Shown here: in pieces, positions 1 through 5,056 of the stretch
How the letters are laid out: each line of letters opens with the position of its first letter
How positions within the stretch are numbered: the stretch's first letter is position 1
NCBI GenBank assembly: GCA_002385745.1
Contig: DGEC01000099.1
Coordinates: 1-5,056, forward strand
From: Firmicutes bacterium UBA3936
Lineage (GTDB): Bacteria > Bacillota > Dethiobacteria > Dethiobacterales > Dethiobacteraceae
DNA: 5,056 bases
Reading direction: 5' to 3'
Notes under the pieces: generated by a model
Told to the model about the DNA's origin: nothing
The model's input: the letters and a program-made list of their open reading frames with translations, nothing else
The model's database searches: none
Made by a program: the position numbers and the translations under genes

Positions 1-4
1 CTAA

Positions 5-18
5 AGTGTCTTGACACT
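5..18. promoter_or_regulatory. Perfect 6+6 bp inverted repeat, possible operator
   Basis: AGTGTC and GACACT form a perfect inverted repeat around a 2-bp centre (TT). The right half overlaps TTGACA (11-16), a perfect -35 hexamer. A weak -10 match, AATATT (34-39), follows at 17 bp. A palindrome over a -35 element is the usual geometry of a repressor site, so this could control transcription towards the MoaF-like gene or, on the other strand, a gene left of the window. No regulator is encoded nearby, and no second copy was seen in the other intergenic regions. The palindrome is seen directly; the operator role is inferred. Confidence 0.35.
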
Positions 19-37
19 ATCCCATTACAACTAAATA

Positions 38-67
38 TTTACACAGGCTGCATATAAACTGTATAAT
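38..67 (+). promoter_or_regulatory. Sigma-A-type promoter for the MoaF-like gene
   Basis: TTTACA (38-43, five of six to TTGACA) and a consensus TATAAT (62-67) are separated by 18 bp in an AT-rich stretch. Transcription would begin near 74-76 and leave a 5' untranslated region of about 120 bases before the ATG at 194. The second possible promoter, TTGACA (11-16) with AATATT (34-39), has a better -35 but a poorer -10. I favour the TATAAT-based one. No start site has been measured. Confidence 0.45.
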
Positions 68-178
68 AAAATAAAACAGTACAGGGGTTTTTAACCATTT
101 TAAGGAGGGGGTGATTTTTCGCAATTTTTTGCCTATTCAAACTTAAACTGCCATAACAAATCCAAAAAACAAATTTTG

Positions 179-185
179 AAAGGAG
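179..185 (+). promoter_or_regulatory. Ribosome binding site that fixes the start at 194
   Basis: AAAGGAG lies 8 bases before ATG 194. The frame also has an upstream TTG at 176, but that codon lies just before this Shine-Dalgarno sequence and has no RBS of its own at a normal distance. The site therefore selects ATG 194. Confidence 0.8.
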
Positions 186-193
186 TAGAATCC

Positions 194-1924
194 ATGAATT
201 ATTTTCGGGCGACCTTTTATGATAAGTACACGCCGTTGACCGAGGAGCAAATCAGGGAAAAGCTTACACCGCTTCCCAGGATAAAGAGCGCTTCCCCGAC
301 TTCGGATGCCCTGGCCGGAAAATCGCTAAAAATCATTCTGGATGACGGTCCTACCCTGGAGTATTCCTTCACCCGGGACACCCTCACACTAAAAGAGGGC
401 GATGCCGCGCCTGTCAGCGCTCCTTATGCGGCAAAGGAACTGGGTAAAATTATTCTATTTACTCATATGATTCCCGATACCGTCCGCGGGTACAATGTTA
501 TATTTGACAGAAAAACCAATCTGGTTACTGTTTTTGAGGTCTGGTTTTGCGGTTTTGAGCAGGACAAGCGGGAAGTATGGCGCCATTATATGTTCGGCTA
601 CGTTGATACGGGCAAGCCTGCCCCGGAAAAGCGGCACGGGCTGACTAACCGCATTGAGGGGCTCGGGACTTACTGGAAGAACGATAACGGCACGGAGATG
701 CTTTACTTCTTCCCCTCCGTTGTCTGGTCTTCATATGTCGAATTGAGCTGTCCCCGCGGCGGCATCACCATTACCGGCCCGTCGGATTTTATTAAAATAG
801 ATGACAAGAGTTATATTTACTCCCGTGTTGATGCAGAATATTCCGGTACCTTTACACTGGAAGTAATCGACCTTTTTACAGTACAGCATATCGGTGTGCG
901 CCTTGGCTTTGATATAAATGACGAGCTTGACTACCAGGTGTACAGCGGCTGCGGGGAAGTCACGGGCAGGGCCACCAACCTGGAGCCGCTGTCGGACTAC
1001 GGCACAAAACTGCCGGAAGGTGCCATGCCTCCGGGCGAGGCACCGAAGAAGGGTTCGCGTCCCTCCTATCGTCCCAGATTTTTATACCCGGATTTGACAA
1101 AGGAACAGGTGGATGAAATTATTAAGAACAATGTAAAGGTATTCGAGGGACGGTCTATTATGGCTAGCTTTAATACCATGGAGCCTTCTGACTACATGAT
1201 GGGCAAAAACTTTGTTCTGCGTTTTGACGAGGGGCCGGTCTGGGAATATGAAGTCATCGATATGATGCGTCTGAAATGGAGGGTGGATGGGTCTGAATGG
1301 CGGGAAGATATTTATTGTGCATTCGAGCCGGCAAAGGACATTGTTCTCTTTAGCCATGTTTGCACAGGAACAAATCCGCTGCGCTGCCCGACTCACGCCA
1401 TTGATTTTTCCAAAGCCCTTGTAACCTGCGTGGACGCACAGCTCGGCAACGGTCGCAAAGCCTGGGAGGTCGGCCGCAAAGCCCGTTTTGGCATCCTGGA
1501 AATGGAAGGAGGGCCCGTACCTCCCGCGGTGGAACGCCACGGCCTGACAACGGAGCTTGTCGGCAGGGCGCAGGTCAACATCTACAGCGATTTTATGCAG
1601 TCTATTCACATCTACAGCTCGCCTGAATCCTGCTCATGGACAATCATGATGCCCAACAACACGGGCGGAGTCATGTGGAGTTCACCCGCTCTTTATGTAA
1701 AACTCCGTGAAGACGCCTACCTGATCAGTTGGACTGAAGACACCTGCAACGGCAATCAGGGGACGTTTATCCTTAACCCGCAGCTTATGCAGGATTCCGG
1801 CTTTTTCTTCGGTGTCGGCGGCCAGGGAGACGATATTAATGTGATGCTGACTACCCTGGGTGCCTATGTTCGTCCCCTTGCCGGGTTCAATATCATGAAA
1901 TATTTTGAGAAAAAACGCAGGTAA
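194..1924 (+). CDS. Tandem-duplicated MoaF-like (lipocalin-like) protein
   Basis: A 576-residue protein with no signal peptide or membrane segment, so probably cytoplasmic. I recognise it as MoaF-related from the 'GK-x-hydrophobic-DDGP-x-x-EY' opening and the R-H-G-L-T motif, a recognition without a database search. It contains two copies of one unit. Unit 1 (about 1-272) has LTEEQIREKL (15-24), GKSLKIILDDGPTLEY (42-57) and RHGLT (147-151). Unit 2 (about 293-576) has LTKEQVDEII, GKNFVLRFDEGPVWEY (337-352) and RHGLT (448-452). A Pro/Gly/Lys-rich linker lies at about 273-292. MoaF-family proteins are, to my knowledge, roughly half this length, so this looks like a full-length duplication or fusion. 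'MoaF' is a historical name, and neither cofactor synthesis nor any enzymatic activity can be claimed. A ligand-binding or small-molecule-modifying beta-barrel is the likely fold. It is monocistronic, with its own promoter and a hairpin after the stop. The ATG start is set by AAAGGAG 8 bases upstream. ORF certainty is high; family assignment is moderate to good. Confidence 0.8.
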   Translation: MNYFRATFYDKYTPLTEEQIREKLTPLPRIKSASPTSDALAGKSLKIILDDGPTLEYSFTRDTLTLKEGDAAPVSAPYAAKELGKIILFTHMIPDTVRGYNVIFDRKTNLVTVFEVWFCGFEQDKREVWRHYMFGYVDTGKPAPEKRHGLTNRIEGLGTYWKNDNGTEMLYFFPSVVWSSYVELSCPRGGITITGPSDFIKIDDKSYIYSRVDAEYSGTFTLEVIDLFTVQHIGVRLGFDINDELDYQVYSGCGEVTGRATNLEPLSDYGTKLPEGAMPPGEAPKKGSRPSYRPRFLYPDLTKEQVDEIIKNNVKVFEGRSIMASFNTMEPSDYMMGKNFVLRFDEGPVWEYEVIDMMRLKWRVDGSEWREDIYCAFEPAKDIVLFSHVCTGTNPLRCPTHAIDFSKALVTCVDAQLGNGRKAWEVGRKARFGILEMEGGPVPPAVERHGLTTELVGRAQVNIYSDFMQSIHIYSSPESCSWTIMMPNNTGGVMWSSPALYVKLREDAYLISWTEDTCNGNQGTFILNPQLMQDSGFFFGVGGQGDDINVMLTTLGAYVRPLAGFNIMKYFEKKRR

Positions 1925-1930
1925 AGCAAG

Positions 1931-1959
1931 AGCAGCGGCGGACAAATTCCGCCGCTGCT
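1931..1959. terminator. Hairpin between convergent genes, probable terminator
   Basis: AGCAGCGGCGG (1931-1941) pairs perfectly with CCGCCGCTGCT (1949-1959), giving an 11-bp, very G+C-rich stem with a 7-base loop that can tighten by one A-T pair. It starts 6 bases after the MoaF-like stop and lies 47 bases beyond the end of the convergent N-acetyltransferase gene. The T-run is short on both sides (TTT then C on the plus strand, CTTGCTTTA on the minus strand), so termination may be partial, or the hairpin may mainly protect 3' ends. Confidence 0.6.
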
Positions 1960-2006
1960 TTCATGGTGCGCCGGTAAAGGTTTTCTGCCCAGCAAAGATA
2001 CTGGAA

Positions 2007-2792
2007 TTATTTCCTGCTGACTGCGTCCGGATCAATATTAAAACAGTCTTTCAGTACCTGCCTGAAATCTTCCTCATCCTTGATAGTACGCTGTGTCAGT
2101 TTGCCATTGGCCAGAATCTTTAACTCATTTTCAAATAAAGTAATACGGCCGTCCGTCGTCGGCATTGTGCATACCCTGACCATTCTGAAGAAGGAGTCGG
2201 GATAGGTTGAGGTGTAATGATTGGACATGAGAAAATCATCAGGGCAGCATTCCTCCAGGGTGAAGGCATACAACGGCCGGAACTCATTTCCTGTCTTCTT
2301 TTGCAGAATATAGCCGTATTTTTCGCTTTTGACAAAGCGGTAGGTATTGCCGAACTGCTCTTGCTCAAGTTTCTCTTCGAGCAGCAAAGGCTCCATGATT
2401 CCCTCATTGCCAAAGCCCACATCCGCCATATATCTCTGATCTCCTATCTCAATCACCAGTACCTGGTGTGTTCTGGACATGTAGTTAACACCGTCTATGG
2501 TACCTCTGGCAAGCAGGTCTCTTACTGTAAAGCCCAGTTCTTTTAAGGCAATGGAGAAGAGCCCGTTCATTTCAAAACAATAGCCGCCCCGCTTGTTGAC
2601 AACCAGTTTATTAAATAACGATTTACGATCCAGTTTGATTGGCCTGCCCAGATAAACGTCGATGTTTTCAAAGGGAATATTTGTGACATGAGCAATATGC
2701 AGTCCGCGCAAGGTTGCGAAGGAGACATCCAAACTGCCTTGATAATTAATTCGCTTCAAATAGGCAGTAATGTTAAAAGAATCATTTGCCAC
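2007..2792 (-). CDS. nat: Arylamine N-acetyltransferase (GTG start)
   Basis: A 261-residue cytosolic enzyme of the NAT family (EC 2.3.1.5). The family transfers an acetyl group from acetyl-CoA to arylamines, arylhydrazines or N-hydroxyarylamines through an acetyl-cysteine intermediate. The complete triad is visible: Cys72 in RGGYCFEMN (68-76), His109 in RTHQVLVI and Asp124 in ADVGFG. The typical PFEN motif is at 40-43 and the family's AYLKRI opening at 10-15. Length and triad spacing match bacterial NATs (Cys69/His107/Asp122 in the Salmonella enzyme). The start is GTG at 2792, because GGAGGT (2801-2806 on the complement) lies 8 bases upstream. An in-frame ATG at 2828 would add 12 residues, with only GGAG 3 bases away, and ATG 2966 would add a non-family leader. 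The gene is divergent from the SDR operon and convergent with the MoaF-like gene. In some bacteria NAT relatives serve biosynthesis instead of detoxification, so the natural substrate is open. Confidence 0.93.
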   Translation of the reverse strand: MANDSFNITAYLKRINYQGSLDVSFATLRGLHIAHVTNIPFENIDVYLGRPIKLDRKSLFNKLVVNKRGGYCFEMNGLFSIALKELGFTVRDLLARGTIDGVNYMSRTHQVLVIEIGDQRYMADVGFGNEGIMEPLLLEEKLEQEQFGNTYRFVKSEKYGYILQKKTGNEFRPLYAFTLEECCPDDFLMSNHYTSTYPDSFFRMVRVCTMPTTDGRITLFENELKILANGKLTQRTIKDEEDFRQVLKDCFNIDPDAVSRK

Positions 2793-3021
2793 ATCCTTTG
2801 ACCTCCATTTATTGAACTGGTTTTCCATTAACTCCGATAAAAGTATGTTCGGCTTTTTTACGCTGAACCCTTTTTCTTCCGGGCAGGTATATTTTCTTGG
2901 CGGGCAGCATCTCGGAAGGAAGAGACGTGAGCAGTGTACAATATTTATTACAAATAAAGCATACATAAAGAATAGCCTGGCGGCACAGTATTATTGCTAT
3001 GGCGCGGAAAGGAGTTTTTTT
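2793..3021. promoter_or_regulatory. Divergent regulatory region between NAT and SDR genes
   Basis: These 229 bases separate the two divergent starts and must hold promoters for both directions. The AT-rich core (about 2938-2972) is the likely polymerase entry area, but no hexamer pair is convincing. The best plus-strand guess is TAAAGA (2966-2971), 17 bp, TATTAT (2989-2994), with a good -10 and a poor -35. On the NAT side, CTTCCG (2876-2881) and CGGAAG (2913-2918) form a long-range inverted repeat that can extend to 9 bp with one G-T pair. It would sit in the NAT leader. No known riboswitch or T-box signature was recognised. Confidence 0.4.
2801..2806 (-). promoter_or_regulatory. Ribosome binding site deciding the NAT start
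   Basis: On the complement this reads GGAGGT, 8 bases before GTG 2792. It lies inside the longer reading frame that begins at ATG 2828, and it is the main reason to prefer the GTG start. Confidence 0.7.
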
Positions 3022-3795
3022 ATGATTGATTATGGTATAGAGGGCAAGATTGCCCTGGTTACCGGAGCCGGGAAGGGGATAGGAAGGGAAACTGCTATTC
3101 AGTTGGCCAAGCAGGGTGCGGCCGTAGCCCTTGTGGGGCGCAGCAGCGAGCCCCTTAAAGCAGTGGAAAAAGAAATCAGAGCTTTTTCCCCGCATGTTCT
3201 GGCTATTAAGTGTGACGTAGCTTCGGAAAGCGATGTGCGCGCGGCAGTTCAACAGGTGATTGATAAATTCGGAAGAATTGACATCCTTGTTAATAATGCC
3301 GGCATCGAAGTCGACCGGGAACCCGGTCAGATGGGCGGTGATCTGCTGATGAATACATCCCTTGAACAGTACCGCCGTGTTCTGGATACCAACCTGATAG
3401 GCCATTATAATTTTCTGCGCACCGTAATTCCGCATATGCAGGAAAACCGCTTTGGCAGGATTGTAAATGTGAGTTCCGTTACAGCTTTTAACGGCGGTGT
3501 GGGCAGCGCCGCTTATGTAGCCTCCAAAGCAGGGATTATTGTCCAGACCAAGAGTTTTGCAAGAAGATTCGGCCCTGACAATATTATAATTAACAACGTC
3601 TGCCCGGGTATGATTGACACCCCGATGCATGAACTGACACCTAAAGGGGAATTTGAAACGGTTGCCAAAATGCTGCCGCTGCGCAGGGTCGGCAAACCGA
3701 TAGATGTGGCAAAGCTGATTTTGTTTTTAGTGCAGGAAGACCTATACATGACGGGGGAAACGATTTCCGTAGACGGCGGCGGAAGTATGCGGTGA
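3022..3795 (+). CDS. Short-chain dehydrogenase/reductase, FabG-like, probably NADP(H)
   Basis: A 257-residue classical SDR that interconverts a hydroxyl and a carbonyl group on an unidentified small molecule in the cytoplasm. The Rossmann cofactor motif TGAGKGIG is at 14-21 and NNAG at 91-94. The catalytic tetrad is Asn124, Ser152, Tyr165 (in YVASK) and Lys169, and CPGMIDTPM follows at 194-202. The end of the second beta strand reads VGRSS (38-42) with Arg40 and no acidic residue, and Lys18 lies in the glycine motif. Both features favour NADP(H). Between NNAG and the catalytic Asn there are about 8 residues more than in E. coli FabG (95-123 here), which would alter the substrate pocket. The start is supported by AAAGGAG (3008-3014), 7 bases before ATG; an open frame runs further upstream but has no RBS. 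It is the first gene of an operon with the zinc dehydrogenase 33 bp downstream. It could be annotated as 3-oxoacyl-ACP reductase by similarity, but no fatty-acid gene is nearby to support that. Confidence 0.93.
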   Translation: MIDYGIEGKIALVTGAGKGIGRETAIQLAKQGAAVALVGRSSEPLKAVEKEIRAFSPHVLAIKCDVASESDVRAAVQQVIDKFGRIDILVNNAGIEVDREPGQMGGDLLMNTSLEQYRRVLDTNLIGHYNFLRTVIPHMQENRFGRIVNVSSVTAFNGGVGSAAYVASKAGIIVQTKSFARRFGPDNIIINNVCPGMIDTPMHELTPKGEFETVAKMLPLRRVGKPIDVAKLILFLVQEDLYMTGETISVDGGGSMR

Positions 3796-3813
3796 TTAGT
3801 TAAACCAGATTAT

Positions 3814-3820
3814 AAGGAGG
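3814..3820 (+). promoter_or_regulatory. Strong ribosome binding site of the zinc dehydrogenase
   Basis: AAGGAGG lies 8 bases before ATG 3829, within the 33-bp gap after the SDR stop. It allows independent, strong translation of the second cistron. Confidence 0.8.
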
Positions 3821-3828
3821 CGCAGACT

Positions 3829-4935
3829 ATGAAATGCAAGGTAGCTGTTGTGGAAAAGATGGGCGCTCCGTTTAAAATAGAGGAGATGGAGCTTGCCGAG
3901 CCCAAAGAAAAGGAAGTCAGGCTGAAAGTCATGACCTGTACTATTTGCCATAGCGACATCCATGGCATTCGCGGCGAACACGGTCCTTATGAAGGATGTG
4001 CCACGGCAGGACATGAAATTGCCGGCATCGTCGATGCAGTAGGCCCCGGAGTAACTTATGTAAAGCCGGGAGACAGGGTTGTCTGTGCCATCATTCGTGC
4101 TGGCTGCGGCACATGCGACCCTTGCCTTCATGACAGAACCTGGTTCTGTGAAAATATTCCTCCCCTTAAATTCCGGGAACCGGGCCCTTATACAAGGGCG
4201 GACGGCAGTGTCCCCATTCAAACGGGTTCCTCGGCCACGGGTTTTGCCGAATACTGCAACTGTCATGAATCCACTCTCTGCAAGATTGATGACGACATAC
4301 CATTCCCCGTTGCTTCAGCCATGTCATGCGGTTTTATTACCGGCTTTGGAGCCGTTATCAACCGCTGCCGGGTAAAACCGGGAGAGAGCGTGGCTGTTAT
4401 CGGCTGCGGAGGGGTTGGTATTTCAGCCATACAAGGTGCGCGTATTTCAGGTGCCTGCCCGATAATTGCCATCGATGTAATGGATAATAAATTGGAGCTG
4501 GCAAAAAAATGCGGGGCAACGCACACAATTAACCCCAAATACTGCGATGTACGGGAGGAAATCCGGAAGATCAACAAATACGGCGCTGATTATACCATTA
4601 TTGCCGTTGCTGCCGAAGGCATCAAGCGTCAGGCCATGGATATCACTGCTCCCTGGGGCACCGTTTGCATTATCGGTCACGCCAGGTTTGAGGACGAGAT
4701 GATGACTGATATCTCTGCCATGGAATTCTTGACCGGCAAAAAGTTTACGGGCAGTGTCATGGGTGCTTTAAATTTGCGCAGAGACTTTCCGAAATACATG
4801 GAAATGTACAGGAACGGCTTAATCGATATAGATTGTATGCTGACAAACCGCTACACCCTTGAACAGATTAACGAGGCATTCTACGATGCCGAGCATGGAG
4901 CTGTTAAAAATATTATTGTTATCGGCGGAGAATAA
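3829..4935 (+). CDS. Zinc-dependent alcohol dehydrogenase, MDR superfamily, probably NAD(H)
   Basis: A 368-residue medium-chain dehydrogenase that oxidises an alcohol or reduces an aldehyde or ketone. The N-terminal GroES-like domain holds the predicted catalytic zinc ligands Cys40, His62 (in GHE) and Cys167 (in MSCGFITGFGA). Cys40-His-Ser42-Asp43-Ile-His45 lines up with the C-R-T-D-x-H segment of horse liver ADH, so Ser42 and His45 could form the proton relay. The structural zinc lobe is complete: Cys93, Cys96, Cys99 and Cys107. The Rossmann motif GCGGVG is at 192-197, and Asp216 at the end of the second strand favours NAD(H). The GTSTF-like stretch GSSATGFAEY (133-142) places it near the class I/III (ADH/formaldehyde dehydrogenase-like) branch. 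The substrate is unknown. It is co-transcribed with the SDR: same strand, 33-bp gap, shared terminator. All key residues are present and the length is normal for the family. Confidence 0.93.
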   Translation: MKCKVAVVEKMGAPFKIEEMELAEPKEKEVRLKVMTCTICHSDIHGIRGEHGPYEGCATAGHEIAGIVDAVGPGVTYVKPGDRVVCAIIRAGCGTCDPCLHDRTWFCENIPPLKFREPGPYTRADGSVPIQTGSSATGFAEYCNCHESTLCKIDDDIPFPVASAMSCGFITGFGAVINRCRVKPGESVAVIGCGGVGISAIQGARISGACPIIAIDVMDNKLELAKKCGATHTINPKYCDVREEIRKINKYGADYTIIAVAAEGIKRQAMDITAPWGTVCIIGHARFEDEMMTDISAMEFLTGKKFTGSVMGALNLRRDFPKYMEMYRNGLIDIDCMLTNRYTLEQINEAFYDAEHGAVKNIIVIGGE

Positions 4936-4945
4936 TACAGAGTAT

Positions 4946-4985
4946 AAAAAAGCGGGGGACACGTGAGGTGTCCCCCGCTTTTTTT
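4946..4985. terminator. Strong bidirectional rho-independent terminator
   Basis: AGCGGGGGACAC (4951-4962) pairs perfectly with GTGTCCCCCGCT (4968-4979) around a 5-base loop. The stem is flanked by A5 (4946-4950) on the left and continues into seven T (4979-4985) on the right. It begins 10 bases after the alcohol dehydrogenase stop and ends the SDR-ADH operon. On the minus strand the A-run becomes a T-run, so it can also stop transcription of the gene entering from the right edge. Confidence 0.93.
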
Positions 4986-4990
4986 GAGTG

Positions 4991-5056
4991 CTAGGATTCT
5001 TTTTTAAAGGCCGGAACCTGGGTTTGCTTTTCGTAAATGGGATTGTATGTCAGCAT
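4991..5056 (-). CDS. C-terminal end of a gene cut by the window edge (probable)
   Basis: Reading the complement from the right edge gives 21 sense codons and then TAG (4991-4993). The peptide begins MLTYNPIYEKQ and ends AFKKES, a plausible charged C-terminus. The stop lies a few bases from the bidirectional terminator, as expected for a convergent gene. The CAT at 5054-5056 reads as ATG on the complement, but no RBS can be seen because the window ends there, so this is more likely an internal Met than a start. The family cannot be recognised from so few residues. Support is position and open frame only. Confidence 0.45.
   Translation of the reverse strand: MLTYNPIYEKQTQVPAFKKES

Noticed and set aside
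111..146. 12-codon GTG leader peptide
   Set aside because: Not listed as a gene because the Shine-Dalgarno sequence is only 2 bases from the GTG and the peptide has no attenuation-type codon run. It is kept only as a low-interest observation.
176..193. TTG codon at 176 as the start of the MoaF-like gene
   Set aside because: It lies just before the Shine-Dalgarno sequence AAAGGAG (179-185), which is well spaced for ATG 194.
1082..1609. 175-codon minus-strand open frame inside the MoaF-like gene
   Set aside because: Antisense shadow: no RBS recognised, no family features, and it lies wholly within a well-supported gene.
194..1924. Assigning molybdenum cofactor biosynthesis to the MoaF-like gene
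   Set aside because: The name alone is no evidence. No moa, moe or mob biosynthetic gene or molybdoenzyme is present in the window.
2829..2966. N-terminal extension of the N-acetyltransferase up to ATG 2966
   Set aside because: The extra residues do not resemble the NAT family, there is no RBS for it, and it would fill the divergent promoter region.
2770..3021. Upstream extension of the SDR frame
   Set aside because: The extension overlaps the NAT start and has no family similarity. ATG 3022 has a strong RBS and begins one helix turn before the Rossmann fold.
2809..3630. 273-codon minus-strand open frame across the SDR gene
   Set aside because: It is antisense to a clear SDR with intact catalytic motifs. 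The translation shows no recognisable domain.

Overview
The window looks like a chromosomal piece of a medium-G+C, Gram-positive-type anaerobe. Strong AAGGAGG-type Shine-Dalgarno sites precede every gene, and the operon ends in a compact G+C-rich hairpin with a T-run. The protein families would suit Clostridia or Negativicutes (Peptococcaceae or Sporomusaceae-like lineages). That placement is inference from style, not from a marker gene. No tRNA, rRNA, CRISPR array, transposase or integrase was seen.

Layout. Positions 1-193 are an AT-rich leader with a perfect 6+6 bp inverted repeat, a good sigma-A-type promoter and the RBS of the first gene. Positions 194-1924 (+) encode a 576-residue cytoplasmic protein that I read as two MoaF-like units joined by a Pro/Gly-rich linker. 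A G+C-rich hairpin (1931-1959) separates it from a convergent arylamine N-acetyltransferase gene (2007-2792, minus), which has the full Cys-His-Asp triad and most probably starts at GTG. A 229-bp divergent region follows. Next is a two-gene plus-strand operon: a short-chain dehydrogenase/reductase (3022-3795) and, 33 bp later, a zinc-dependent medium-chain alcohol dehydrogenase (3829-4935). A strong bidirectional terminator (4946-4985) closes the operon. The last 66 bases are open on the minus strand and probably hold the C-terminal end of another convergent gene.

How the genes may work together (inference). The SDR lacks the acidic residue that marks NAD binding and looks NADP(H)-type. The MDR has the Asp that favours NAD(H). 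The pair could therefore perform two successive carbonyl/alcohol redox steps on one small molecule with different cofactors. MoaF-like proteins are thought to have lipocalin-like folds and N-acetyltransferases act on arylamines, so a small aromatic or amine substrate is possible, but the sequence does not identify one. The most unusual item is the duplicated MoaF-like protein. The other genes are well-formed members of common families.
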